Assembly: GCA_900320735.1 (NCBI GenBank) | Contig: ONTJ01000010.1 | Location: forward strand, 1-34,797 | Source: an uncultured Eubacteriales bacterium | GTDB lineage: Bacteria; Bacillota_I; Bacilli_A; RF39; UBA660 | DNA: 34,797 nucleotides | Direction of reading: 5' to 3' | In this document: positions 17,263 through 25,322 of the stretch, in pieces | Numbering within the stretch: the first letter of the stretch is position 1 | How the letters are laid out: each line of letters starts with the position of its first letter | Program-made: the position numbers and the translations under genes | Notes under the pieces: model-generated | What the model saw: only the letters and a program-made list of their open reading frames with translations | Told to the model about the DNA's origin: nothing | Databases searched by the model: none

Positions 17263-18878
17263 TACCCTATATTATCTAAAATTGCTGGAATTATTTGTTT
17301 TTTTCTAGATACTAACCTATCTACATAATATTTTTGTCTTATATTATCTATATCATATACAGATTCTAGTATTCTCTTAGCAGATTCCGTAAATAGTAGA
17401 TAAGAACCATTTTTCAATATATCAGTTACTACAAGGATAACAAATTCATAACCTTCTTTGTCCTTTATATTTTCTAATTTATCTAAATATTCTTTGTATT
17501 CATTAAGCATATTATCAACATCTACAGTAATAACTTGTGCAACTGCAAATTTTTTATCATCATATGGAAATACCTTGAAATCGTTTTTGATTATCTCTTC
17601 TTTTGTTAATTCATCTAATGATGAAGCTGCTTTGAACATATTAAATGCAAATTTTTCATAGTCTACACCAGCGATAATAGATAACTTAACTACAGCATCT
17701 ACATCCATTGAAGTTGTTGTTGGACTTTTCAAACATAATGTGTCTGATAATATTCCTGAAAGCATTAATCCAGCAATATTTTTTGGTATTTCTACAGAAG
17801 CTTCTTCATACATACAATAAACTATTGTATTTGAAGAACCAACAGTCATATTTCTAAAATTTATAGGAGCAGATGTATTTATATTACCTATCTTATGATG
17901 ATCTACTATTTCTAATATTTGTGCTTCATCAAGACCAAATACACTTTGAGATTTTTCCTGATGATCAACCAGCATTACTTTCTTATTATTTTTCTTAACT
18001 ATTTCAGTAATTCTAATAAGTCCTAAACAATAACCTTTATTATCTAATATAGGATAATTATTATGTTTTAATTTTTTAGATAATTCTATAAAGTCATCAT
18101 AATAATCATTTTCATGAAATACTTTTGACTTGTCTACTTTCATAATTGTACTTATTGAATTTGATAAGCATATTAATTTTGATGTATGAAATGTATCTTT
18201 ACCAGTTCTAATTATATTTATTTTATTTTTTTTAGCTATTGATAAATGTTCATCTTTAATGTTAGAATTACCTGTAATTATTATTAGTTTAACCTTACTA
18301 TTTACAGCCTTTTCAATAATAGAATCTCTATCACCCACAATTAAAATACTGTCATTTGTAAATTTTATATTTTCTATTATAGTTGTACTTTTATATGCAG
18401 CAACTAAAATATCTCCACTAATTTCATCATCAAATTTTAATATAGTCTCTCCATTTATTGCATCTAAAATATTATCATAATAAGCATTTAATTTTTCGAA
18501 ATTTCCAATTATTAATTCCCTAGTAATATCTTGTATAGTTACAATTCCTCTATATTTATTATCATCTGCGACTATAGGTATACCTGTAACTGATTGATTA
18601 TGTAAGGTATCATATACATTTTTTATAGACTCTCTTTCATTTATATATAAACCTTTATGATAATCTACATCTTTTAATTGAAGTTTAACATTATTTAAAT
18701 ATTTTGGAACCGGTTCATTAAAGTAATCTAATACATACTTGGTTTCATTTGAAATATGACCGAGTACTCTTGGTTCTGTATTTAATCCTTGTTTATTTTT
18801 TAAATATGATAAAGCAATAGCTGACGTAACCGCATCAGTATCTGGGTTTTGATGACCAAATATATATATTTTATCCAT
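17262..18878 (-). CDS. ppaC: Manganese-dependent inorganic pyrophosphatase with CBS and DRTGG domains
   Basis: Family II (DHH) pyrophosphatase, hydrolysing PPi to Pi in the cytoplasm. The 538 aa identify the long, nucleotide-regulated form. Layout: DHH metal site (FGHQNPDTDAV, His9/Asp13/Asp15); CBS motif (VYDTLHNQSVTGIPIVADDNKYRGIVT); DRTGG-like segment (VGDRDSIIEKAVNSKVKLIIITGN); second CBS (NNYPILDNKGYCLGLI); then the rest of the DHH domain (VDHQEKSQS, VDHHKIGNI) and DHHA2. CBS-PPases of this type bind adenine nucleotides that inhibit or activate. Its presence with PPDK fits a PPi-aware metabolism. Own promoter and terminator. Confidence 0.96.
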   Translation of the reverse strand: MDKIYIFGHQNPDTDAVTSAIALSYLKNKQGLNTEPRVLGHISNETKYVLDYFNEPVPKYLNNVKLQLKDVDYHKGLYINERESIKNVYDTLHNQSVTGIPIVADDNKYRGIVTIQDITRELIIGNFEKLNAYYDNILDAINGETILKFDDEISGDILVAAYKSTTIIENIKFTNDSILIVGDRDSIIEKAVNSKVKLIIITGNSNIKDEHLSIAKKNKINIIRTGKDTFHTSKLICLSNSISTIMKVDKSKVFHENDYYDDFIELSKKLKHNNYPILDNKGYCLGLIRITEIVKKNNKKVMLVDHQEKSQSVFGLDEAQILEIVDHHKIGNINTSAPINFRNMTVGSSNTIVYCMYEEASVEIPKNIAGLMLSGILSDTLCLKSPTTTSMDVDAVVKLSIIAGVDYEKFAFNMFKAASSLDELTKEEIIKNDFKVFPYDDKKFAVAQVITVDVDNMLNEYKEYLDKLENIKDKEGYEFVILVVTDILKNGSYLLFTESAKRILESVYDIDNIRQKYYVDRLVSRKKQIIPAILDNIG

Positions 18879-18904
18879 TTTTTACACTTCCCTTTATTAG
18901 TTTA

Positions 18905-18934
18905 ATTTTATTACTCTTATTATCATTATGTCAA
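18905..18934 (-). promoter_or_regulatory. ppaC promoter
   Basis: Consensus TTGACA (rc of 18929-18934), 18-nt spacer, TAAAAT (rc of 18905-18910). AAAGGGAAGTG precedes the ATG. Confidence 0.75.
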
Positions 18935-18951
18935 CAAACATATTTTTTGAT

Positions 18952-19782
18952 TTACTTACTATATACATATGCATAATCTTTTTTACATGATTCTTCGCTA
19001 GAATTTGGGTCGCTCAAACTTCTAGTTTCTATAATTTTATGTTCTGGTAATACAATTTCATTATGAGATACAAATCCTTGTATTTTTCCATGTTCCTTCA
19101 ACAAATCAATATATCTTTTTTCTGCAATCATTAATTTATTTAATTTATCATTACTGTAATTATCCATTTCAAAAGATAAATTTATAAAATTAAATGTGCC
19201 GGGTTTAAATGTAGTTGAAGCATCATTTATATCTAAATCCCAACATGATACTTTATTATTATTTCTTACTTCATAAAATCTTTTCTTTATAAGTACTCGT
19301 ATGTATCTTTCAAGCACGTTTTTATCATATTGTTGATCGTTTATTAATTTTGAAATACTAATATTCTTTTTATAACAGTAATCATAAATTTCGTCAAAAA
19401 ATATATATGTTTCATTTTCTAATTCATCTTTTATGCAATTAAATGTTTGTTTTGAAAATATATTATTAGTTTTATAATCTTTAAATATAAAATTCAAATA
19501 TAAATTCATATTTTTATCAAATAGTTTTAATAATAAATCAATAAAATATTTATTTAATCTATTTGAACTAAAACATACAACATCTGCATTATATGACATT
19601 AAATCAAATACTTCATGTAAATTATTAATTCGAGTTAAAACTTTTTTTCCATCCAAATTATATTTTTTAAAATGCTTTAATGAATAATTTGGAAATAAAT
19701 TTATCTTATTATAGTGATTTTTAACTTGATCGTAACCTTTAATTAAATATATAGCATTATCTATATCTTGATATACTGACAT
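18952..19782 (-). CDS. Unknown protein, possibly a decayed methyltransferase-like fold
   Basis: 276 aa, soluble, not assigned to a named family. The N-terminal third (IYLIKGYDQVKNHYNKINLFPNYSLKHFKKYNLDGKKVLTRI, then a stretch reading ADVVCFSSNRLNKYF) has the alternating layout of a SAM-dependent methyltransferase: strand KKVLT, then AD-VVCF, then N-x-L-x-KYF. However, the glycine-rich SAM loop is replaced by NNLHEVFD. The C-terminus is polar and Ser-rich. GGAGGG precedes the ATG by 5 nt, but it lies within a hairpin, and an extended -10 stands just upstream. The methyltransferase link is inference from pattern only. Confidence 0.72.
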   Translation of the reverse strand: MSVYQDIDNAIYLIKGYDQVKNHYNKINLFPNYSLKHFKKYNLDGKKVLTRINNLHEVFDLMSYNADVVCFSSNRLNKYFIDLLLKLFDKNMNLYLNFIFKDYKTNNIFSKQTFNCIKDELENETYIFFDEIYDYCYKKNISISKLINDQQYDKNVLERYIRVLIKKRFYEVRNNNKVSCWDLDINDASTTFKPGTFNFINLSFEMDNYSNDKLNKLMIAEKRYIDLLKEHGKIQGFVSHNEIVLPEHKIIETRSLSDPNSSEESCKKDYAYVYSK

Positions 19783-19787
19783 AAAAA

Positions 19788-19805
19788 CCCTCCACTTTCG
19801 GAGAG
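19788..19805 (-). promoter_or_regulatory. Hairpin holding the ribosome binding site of the 18952 gene
   Basis: On the minus strand CTCTCC, loop GAAAGT, GGAGGG, then TTTTT and the ATG at 19782. GGAGGG is both the 3' arm of the stem and the ribosome binding site. Stem plus T5 also resembles an intrinsic terminator for the upstream carboxypeptidase gene, 23 nt past its stop. Confidence 0.65.
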
Positions 19806-19807
19806 TT

Positions 19808-19813
19808 ATTATA
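19808..19813 (-). promoter_or_regulatory. Extended -10 ahead of the 18952 gene
   Basis: TGA-TATAAT on the minus strand. No convincing -35. Transcripts would begin at or close to the 5' edge of the hairpin at 19788-19805. Confidence 0.5.
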
Positions 19814-19828
19814 TCACATTTTCTTAAA

Positions 19829-21181
19829 TTAGTCTTTATATTTTGAACTGATTCCTAAATATTCTTCTAACGTTAAACCGCTTTTATATATTTTACCGGC
19901 TAAATCATTACCTACATATCTTACATGCCAAGGTTCATACATATAACCAGTTATGTCTTCTTTACCTTTTGGATATCTTATTATAAATCCATATTTATAA
20001 CAATTTTCAGCAATCCACTTTCCTTCTTTTGTATTTGCAAATGAGGAATCAATTATATTCAAATCCATTGCAAGTCCTGTTTGATGTTCAGAGTGACCAG
20101 GTCTTGCAGAATATGTATCTGCTTTTGATATTCCATCTTTGTTTACATATCCATTATATAATTTTTCTTGTGTCTCATAGGATCTATATCCTGATTGAAT
20201 CCACAATTTTATATTATCCTTACTTGCAGCTTCCTTCATTTTATTAAATGCTTCCACTACCTCATCACTTAGTTTGCCAGGGTTATAAGTTTTTGGAAGA
20301 GCATATGTTTTATTTGCAATCAATATACCATTAACATAAGTAATTCCATTTTTAATTTCTACTTTATTTTCTTCTCTTTTCACTTTAATAGTTGCTGTGG
20401 CTTGTATATTTTGAATCGTATGTTTTATTGTTACTTTACCAGTACCCGTTTTTTTTGCAACTAATTTACCATCACTATTAATTTTAAATATATTTCCTAT
20501 TTTTGTGTATTCATAGTCTTTTATAGTGGCAGTCTGTGGAATATATTTTATATTTAGATTAACTATACTATCTTTGTTTACAGTAGAATCACTTACTTCT
20601 ATTTTATCTAATTTTATAAAGGTAATAAAATATCTTACGTATCTTTTATCTGTTTTTATTTTTATTTTTCTTTTTGCTTTTTCTTTTAATGAAACTGGCA
20701 CGACATTGTCGTCTTTAGTTACACCATATATATCTATATACTTATTGCTAAGCAAATAATTTGGTAAATTAATTTCTACTTTATTTGATTTTCTTATTAT
20801 ACCCTTATTTTCTATAAATAGTGATTTTGTCCATGGGAAATTTTTATATTTCAATCTTTTGTTATATATATCTACATTAATATTCATATTTTTTTCTACA
20901 TTTTTAGAAGACAAATATGTTTTTGAATTTTTATCTTTTATAACAACAGAAACATCATCTGACTTAATTAATTTAATTGTTTTATCATATATTTTTAATT
21001 TTTTATATTTTTTCTCAATCAATGCATTTTTAGCACCTGAATTAATTACCGAATCATAAACTTTATTATTGTACTGTATATAATTAATTATATTTATTAT
21101 TAGAATAACAAATATAATTATTCCAAGAGCATAACCAATTCTATCAATTCTTAATCTTCCTTTTCTCCTTATTTTTTTCAT
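19829..21181 (-). CDS. VanY-type D-alanyl-D-alanine carboxypeptidase with Ig-like domain
   Basis: 450 aa. M15B metallopeptidase that trims the terminal D-Ala of peptidoglycan stem peptides outside the cell. Layout: basic N-terminus and one membrane helix (about 16-34); a long beta-rich spacer; a Big_2-like Ig repeat (about 195-268, with IFKINSDGKLVAKKTGTGKVTI); and the VanY domain (about 290-440). Zinc and catalytic residues are visible: SGYRSYETQEKLY, SARPGHSEHQTGLAMDL (His366, Asp373) and EPWHVRY (Glu416, His419). AGGAAGTGG precedes the ATG. No van resistance genes lie nearby, so this is most simply housekeeping wall maturation. Confidence 0.93.
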   Translation of the reverse strand: MKKIRRKGRLRIDRIGYALGIIIFVILIINIINYIQYNNKVYDSVINSGAKNALIEKKYKKLKIYDKTIKLIKSDDVSVVIKDKNSKTYLSSKNVEKNMNINVDIYNKRLKYKNFPWTKSLFIENKGIIRKSNKVEINLPNYLLSNKYIDIYGVTKDDNVVPVSLKEKAKRKIKIKTDKRYVRYFITFIKLDKIEVSDSTVNKDSIVNLNIKYIPQTATIKDYEYTKIGNIFKINSDGKLVAKKTGTGKVTIKHTIQNIQATATIKVKREENKVEIKNGITYVNGILIANKTYALPKTYNPGKLSDEVVEAFNKMKEAASKDNIKLWIQSGYRSYETQEKLYNGYVNKDGISKADTYSARPGHSEHQTGLAMDLNIIDSSFANTKEGKWIAENCYKYGFIIRYPKGKEDITGYMYEPWHVRYVGNDLAGKIYKSGLTLEEYLGISSKYKD

Positions 21182-21205
21182 TAAACCACTTCCTATTATA
21201 ATTAT

Positions 21206-21211
21206 ATTATA
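21206..21211 (-). promoter_or_regulatory. Extended -10 ahead of the VanY-type gene
   Basis: TGT-TATAAT on the minus strand, 25 nt before the ATG. The -35 region (TTTTCT) falls in the yebC terminator and is weak. Confidence 0.55.
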
Positions 21212-21228
21212 ACACTTATAAAATAAAA

Positions 21229-21249
21229 AGAAAAGATTTAATCTTTTCT
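21229..21249 (-). terminator. Intrinsic terminator of yebC
   Basis: A 9-bp stem (AGAAAAGAT with ATCTTTTCT), 3-nt loop and T-rich tail on the minus strand. It begins directly after the yebC stop at 21250-21252. Confidence 0.85.
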
Positions 21250-21969
21250 CTAAATTTCAACATTATGATATACATTTTGTACATCTTCTATGTCATCTAA
21301 CATATTAAGTAATTTTTCAAATAATTCTTTTTCTTCAGGATCAGTTAGTGTAACTTTGTCTAGCGCAACCATAGATACCTCATCTATTTCTAAATCGATA
21401 TCCTTATCTAAATTATATAAAGCTGTTCTTATATTATTATAATCCTTTGCATCACCAGTTATCACAACTAAATCATCATCTGTTTCAATATCTTTGATTT
21501 GTACGTCATCCATCATAAGAGATTCAAACAATTCTTCTTCTGTATGATTTTTTACTCCAAAAACAGCTAAATTTTCATAGAAATGTGACACTGAATTTGC
21601 AACACCAAGTTTACCTTTACATTTAGTAAAAGCTGTTCTAACATAACTTACTGTTCTATTTACATTATCTGTTAGGCAATCAACTATTAAAGTAGATGCC
21701 CCAGGTCCAAAACCCTCATATCTACAAGATGTATAATTTTCCAAAACACCACTATTAACTTTATCAATAGCCCTCTTAACTATATCTGATGGAACTTGTT
21801 CTTTTTTTGCTTTTTCAACAAGTCGTTTCAAACTAGCATTACTATCTACATCTGTACCACCTGATTTTGCTGCTAGATAAATTTCTTTCGCATAATTAGA
21901 ATATAATTTTGCCTTAATGGCACCATTTTTTTGTATTGATGCCTTTCTAACTTCATAAGCTCTTCCCAT
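21250..21969 (-). CDS. yebC: YebC/PmpR family protein (YeeN-like subgroup)
   Basis: 239 aa. Family members were long listed as transcriptional regulators and are now described as ribosome-associated factors easing stalling at proline-rich stretches; which applies here is not known. Markers: MGRAYEVRKASI, AKLYSNYAKEIYLAAKSGG, NASLKRLVEKAKKEQVPSDIVKRAIDK, YEGFGPGASTLIVDCLTDNVNRT. The ending DVQNVYHNV is family-typical. The YEVRKAS N-terminus matches the shorter YeeN-like branch. AGAGGAG precedes the ATG. Own promoter and terminator. Confidence 0.93.
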   Translation of the reverse strand: MGRAYEVRKASIQKNGAIKAKLYSNYAKEIYLAAKSGGTDVDSNASLKRLVEKAKKEQVPSDIVKRAIDKVNSGVLENYTSCRYEGFGPGASTLIVDCLTDNVNRTVSYVRTAFTKCKGKLGVANSVSHFYENLAVFGVKNHTEEELFESLMMDDVQIKDIETDDDLVVITGDAKDYNNIRTALYNLDKDIDLEIDEVSMVALDKVTLTDPEEKELFEKLLNMLDDIEDVQNVYHNVEI

Positions 21970-21995
21970 TAAAATTTCTCCTCTTTTACTTTTAT

Positions 21996-22024
21996 ATTTT
22001 ACTATATGAAAAATTATTTTACAA
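21996..22024 (-). promoter_or_regulatory. yebC promoter
   Basis: TTGTAA (rc of 22019-22024), 17-nt spacer, TAAAAT (rc of 21996-22001). The -35 sits at the 3' end of gatD; no terminator is visible between gatD and yebC. Confidence 0.6.
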
Positions 22025-22028
22025 TATA

Positions 22029-22766
22029 TTATTTCTCTTCTATATATTTTTTTATTGTATCAAAAGATTTATATTCAAATTCGAATTCATCTTTGTCTAT
22101 GCATTTTTCGATTTCGACTTTTTTATTTTTCATTGCAAGTTTAATTATTTCTTGTGTAAACCATGGATTCTTTACAAATAAGGGACCAATCATATTTGTA
22201 TAAATTAAATTTCTATATCTTGCACCATCAATATTCTCACCCTTATTATTACCGTAACCATATTCAACATCCGCAAAATAACTATCATCATTTACTATAA
22301 TATCCATTGTCTGTACTTGGCTACCTATAAGCTTTATATTTTCATTTCTTACTTTAAGCATAAGATCATCTACAAGCATTTCTTCTCTTTCATAACAATT
22401 CATATTTAATAATTCGAGACCTACTAAATCTCCCTTATCAATTCTTACTACTCTATTTGCAAATATTGCTCCTGATGTACCTATTGCAATCAATATTTTA
22501 TCACTATCTAAATATTTTTTTAGTTCTTTCTTCTGATCTTTTAATGCTTTAATTACGTATTCAACATTATTTAATTCACATGAATTAAATAATAATATAT
22601 CTGTATTTTTGAAATCAATAATATCATCATAGCTATCAATTCTAGATATATTAATATCTAAATCTAACGCTTTAGCAACTTTTTCAAATGCTTTAATATT
22701 AGATTTATCTCCATTTAAATTTAATATATCTGGATAACACCATGTTATATTTAATTTATTTTTCAT
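22029..22766 (-). CDS. gatD: GatD-like glutamine amidotransferase, catalytic residues lost
   Basis: 245 aa from the ATG at 22766 (MKNKLNITWCYPDILNLNGDK), 9 nt after AAAGG and overlapping the murT stop by 11 nt. GatD is the glutaminase that feeds ammonia to MurT to amidate D-Glu in lipid II. Homology is clear: PDILNLNGDKSN at the start, and YGNNKGENIDGARYRNLI with GPLFVKNP near the end. The active site is not kept. Where GatD has a nucleophile Cys in AVCGGYQLLG, this has AIGTSGAIFA (Gly96). Where it has LHGPLLPKNP, this has MIGPLFVKNP (Ile193 for His). The early GGGQD motif reads NSCEL. It is therefore probably inactive as a glutaminase but may keep a structural role with MurT. Confidence 0.85.
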   Translation of the reverse strand: MKNKLNITWCYPDILNLNGDKSNIKAFEKVAKALDLDINISRIDSYDDIIDFKNTDILLFNSCELNNVEYVIKALKDQKKELKKYLDSDKILIAIGTSGAIFANRVVRIDKGDLVGLELLNMNCYEREEMLVDDLMLKVRNENIKLIGSQVQTMDIIVNDDSYFADVEYGYGNNKGENIDGARYRNLIYTNMIGPLFVKNPWFTQEIIKLAMKNKKVEIEKCIDKDEFEFEYKSFDTIKKYIEEK

Positions 22767-24102
22767 TATTATCATCCTTTTCAATACTAGAAGCATATCT
22801 TTTTAATTCATCATATTTATGATTACAAGAGACTAAATATATGTTATCAACATTTAACTTATTTATTTCTCTAAAAACAGAAATATAACTATCAGTATTT
22901 AATACTAATATTTTATCTTTTGGTAATCCTGCATATGACAATATGTTTGCTATATCATAGCACACATCCTTTGTAAAACATATACACTTTTCTATATTTG
23001 TATTTAATATGTTGGATAAATTACTATCATACATAACAAATGTATTTATATATTTATGTGTATCTATTCCAATAACAACCACTTTATTATTTTTATCTTC
23101 CGATATATAATCCATTGCAAATTTAAAACTTTCAGCACTTTCATGTTTTATCTGTATATATTTGATATTTTTATCGCGTACTTTTACATTCAATATATTA
23201 TTTTCAAGTATATTGAACCCTTCTTCAATTTGTTTTTTAGTTATACCAAAATTTCTACATATACTTATTGAACAAGCATAAGAATATAGATAAATTGGTT
23301 CTATATTTGAAACGGAATATTTATCTTTATTACATACTATTTCATTATTATCATAATCTATTCTTACTATTTGATGTGTTGGATTTGATTCACTTTTATA
23401 ATCACAATTACTACATCTAAAGTTTCCCATATTATTAGTATTATTATAGTTAAAGATTATCTTATTACCACATTTAGGACACGAAACACTTACATCAAAT
23501 AAATCTTTTTGAATATATGAGCGTTCATTTTTAGACACTCCAAAATATATTGTCTTATCCAATTCCTCACCAAGTAATTTACTATTCGGATCATCATTAT
23601 TTATGTATAATGTCATACCATCATCAATAATATTTCTAATATTATTAAATCTATAAAGTATGTTTCCATTACTTCTTATATAATCACTTTGAATATTTGT
23701 TACACATAAATTCTTAAACGCTATAAGGTCATAAAATTCTTCAATAATATTTTCATTAACATCAAGTAATATAAAATCGCACTTTATTCTTCCAAAAAAA
23801 CCACATTTCTTTATAAAGGCACTAGCTATACCAGAAATATTATTATTCTCATCAATATTGCTAATTACTGTTTTACCTGATTGATTTAATATATTCAATG
23901 TTATAGTGCTGGTAAGTGATTTACCATTTGTACCAGTTATTACTATCACATTGTTATAATCTATATTCGAAAAATATCTAATAAAATTTTTTTGCATTTT
24001 GCATGCAAATTTACCTATACAGATATTTTTGTTAAATACTTTAGAAAATATATATAAAATTTTAGAAATCCATATAATTATAACAAACCATATCTTATTC
24101 AT
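22756..24102 (-). CDS. murT: MurT-like Mur ligase homologue, divergent
   Basis: 448 aa from the ATG at 24102, with GGAGG 4 nt upstream. MurT is the Mur-ligase-fold partner of GatD in lipid II amidation. Layout: N-terminal hydrophobic helix; P-loop VIVITGTNGKS (57-62); the MurT zinc ribbon with CPKC (208-211) and CSNC (230-233); and a DUF1727-like C-terminal domain. Several family motifs are eroded: the TNLFRDQLDRYGE region reads TNIQSDYIRSNGN, the LYNVYNALAA region reads IYLYSYACSI, and NPAG reads HESA. The ATP site looks usable, but the amidation site is doubtful. Its own promoter is divergent from the 24200 gene. Confidence 0.85.
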   Translation of the reverse strand: MNKIWFVIIIWISKILYIFSKVFNKNICIGKFACKMQKNFIRYFSNIDYNNVIVITGTNGKSLTSTITLNILNQSGKTVISNIDENNNISGIASAFIKKCGFFGRIKCDFILLDVNENIIEEFYDLIAFKNLCVTNIQSDYIRSNGNILYRFNNIRNIIDDGMTLYINNDDPNSKLLGEELDKTIYFGVSKNERSYIQKDLFDVSVSCPKCGNKIIFNYNNTNNMGNFRCSNCDYKSESNPTHQIVRIDYDNNEIVCNKDKYSVSNIEPIYLYSYACSISICRNFGITKKQIEEGFNILENNILNVKVRDKNIKYIQIKHESAESFKFAMDYISEDKNNKVVVIGIDTHKYINTFVMYDSNLSNILNTNIEKCICFTKDVCYDIANILSYAGLPKDKILVLNTDSYISVFREINKLNVDNIYLVSCNHKYDELKRYASSIEKDDNNEK

Positions 24103-24129
24103 ACTTCCTCCATTTTTGGGCGCATACAT

Positions 24130-24158
24130 ATTATATACCAAATATATAAAAAATTGAA
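24130..24158 (-). promoter_or_regulatory. murT-gatD promoter
   Basis: TTCAAT (rc of 24153-24158), 17-nt spacer, TATAAT (rc of 24130-24135). It lies in the 97-nt divergent spacer shared with the plus-strand gene. Confidence 0.65.
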
Positions 24159-24199
24159 GCATTTTACATATTTAATTTACACATTGAATAAAATTTACT

Positions 24200-24589
24200 A
24201 TGAAAAGCACTAAAAATGAGGAAAAATTAATAGATTTAAGTGTGATATCCTCAATTATATTCATACTTGCATCTTTAGTAAGTCTCACACTAACATTAGA
24301 TGATAGAGCTAAACTATCAAATAAAAAATATGTTTTATCAAATAAGCAAAAATTAGACATCTCATTTTATAATAGAATAGTTATCTTGATTGCAGTATCT
24401 ATCTCATTATATGTTGGATATAATAATTATAAAAATGAAAATAACAAAAACGCAAAATATAAAAGTAGTTTATTATTGACTACTAATATTCTAACTTTAA
24501 TTAGTTCAATTATAATTTTATATGTCGCATATTTGAACAAAGAAGAACAAACTCTTAACCCTGCTAATGTTGAAAATCCTCTAATATAA
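24200..24589 (+). CDS. Small membrane protein, unknown function
   Basis: 129 aa, the only plus-strand gene in the window. Three probable membrane helices: VISSIIFILASLVSLTLTL, IVILIAVSISLYVGY and TTNILTLISSIIILYVAY, separated by Lys/Asn-rich loops. Not assigned to a family. No Shine-Dalgarno is visible: the 15 nt before the ATG are TTGAATAAAATTTAC-like, and an in-frame TGA at 24185 prevents a longer start. A TAAAAT at 24189-24194 would place transcription start at the ATG, so a leaderless mRNA is possible. It faces murT head to head and the zinc-ribbon gene tail to tail, sharing the terminator at 24591-24615. The antisense frame is shorter and less protein-like. Confidence 0.75.
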   Translation: MKSTKNEEKLIDLSVISSIIFILASLVSLTLTLDDRAKLSNKKYVLSNKQKLDISFYNRIVILIAVSISLYVGYNNYKNENNKNAKYKSSLLLTTNILTLISSIIILYVAYLNKEEQTLNPANVENPLI

Positions 24590-24590
24590 A

Positions 24591-24615
24591 AAAAGTAAGA
24601 TTATATCTTACTTTT
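24591..24615. terminator. Shared bidirectional terminator
   Basis: A 10-bp stem (AAAAGTAAGA with TCTTACTTTT) and 5-nt loop between convergent genes. T run on the minus side (T7) and a shorter T4 on the plus side. It contains the stop of the minus-strand gene (24608-24610) and begins 1 nt after the plus-strand stop. Confidence 0.85.
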
Positions 24616-25234
24616 GAACTGTATTATTTTTATAATATTCAACTTTATCATATATTTTATTACCAAGTATTACGCATAATACAAAAAATACTATGATTAA
24701 TATTATATTTATAATAAATGCTGCAAAACTAATTTTTCTTTCTTTCTTTTCTTTTATTTTATCATATTTTTTCAATATTTTTAATATTGCTTTATCATAT
24801 AATACACCACAATGTGGACATATAGCAGCATCTTTAGATATTACATTTCCACATTCGCTGCATCTAACTTTATCATCATTATCTTTAACTACACGTTTTG
24901 TTTCTTTTATCTCTTCACTTATTACTTCATCTACTTTAGCAAATTTTATTTTATCTATAGGTTGTTCAGATACAACAACTTTTCTAGTTTTTGTTTTAAC
25001 TATTGCTTCGCTTCTTGTTAGATAATATATTTTTTTAAGTAATATTATCAATAGGCCTATAAATAACGAAACAAGTGCAATTATTAAATATGTCTTAAGT
25101 GACTTTACTAGTCTATCAGTTACAATAATAGATGGATTTAATTTAATATATAATGTATACACTAAATATACTAATAAAGTTATTAATGAAATTGCAAATG
25201 CCAACCATTGCAGATATTTTACCAACTTTTTCAT
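24608..25234 (-). CDS. Zinc-ribbon membrane protein, unknown function
   Basis: 208 aa. Two membrane helices at the N-terminus (about 9-29 and 47-67); a polar cytoplasmic segment; a treble-clef zinc ribbon RCSECGNVISKDAAICPHCG (Cys125, 128, 139, 142); a charged Lys-rich stretch; and a third helix (about 169-191). Ribbons of this kind are common in membrane proteins of Bacillota with unknown roles. The ribosome binding site is an unusual CTGGGGG. Own promoter and terminator. Confidence 0.8.
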   Translation of the reverse strand: MKKLVKYLQWLAFAISLITLLVYLVYTLYIKLNPSIIVTDRLVKSLKTYLIIALVSLFIGLLIILLKKIYYLTRSEAIVKTKTRKVVVSEQPIDKIKFAKVDEVISEEIKETKRVVKDNDDKVRCSECGNVISKDAAICPHCGVLYDKAILKILKKYDKIKEKKERKISFAAFIINIILIIVFFVLCVILGNKIYDKVEYYKNNTVQK

Positions 25235-25265
25235 AAATACCCCCAGTAATACTAAAATTTAGTTT

Positions 25266-25294
25266 ATTATATCTCAAAATCAATTTTTTTGCAA
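25266..25294 (-). promoter_or_regulatory. Promoter of the zinc-ribbon membrane gene
   Basis: TTGCAA (rc of 25289-25294), 17-nt spacer, TATAAT (rc of 25266-25271). Confidence 0.72.
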
Positions 25295-25300
25295 TAAAAA

Positions 25301-25322
25301 ATAAGTTCTAAATAGAACTTAT
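25301..25322 (-). terminator. Intrinsic terminator of rpsP-khpA
   Basis: An 8-bp stem (ATAAGTTC with GAACTTAT), 6-nt loop and T6 tail on the minus strand. The upstream arm and the stop codon (25308-25310) are inside khpA. Confidence 0.85.

Noticed and set aside
19829-21181. Vancomycin-resistance VanY
   Set aside because: No vanR/S/H/A/X-type genes nearby; M15B carboxypeptidases of this type are common housekeeping wall enzymes.
24172-24360. A 62-codon minus-strand frame antisense to the 24200 gene
   Set aside because: Short, no ribosome binding site, and the plus-strand frame has a coherent three-helix membrane protein plus a terminator.
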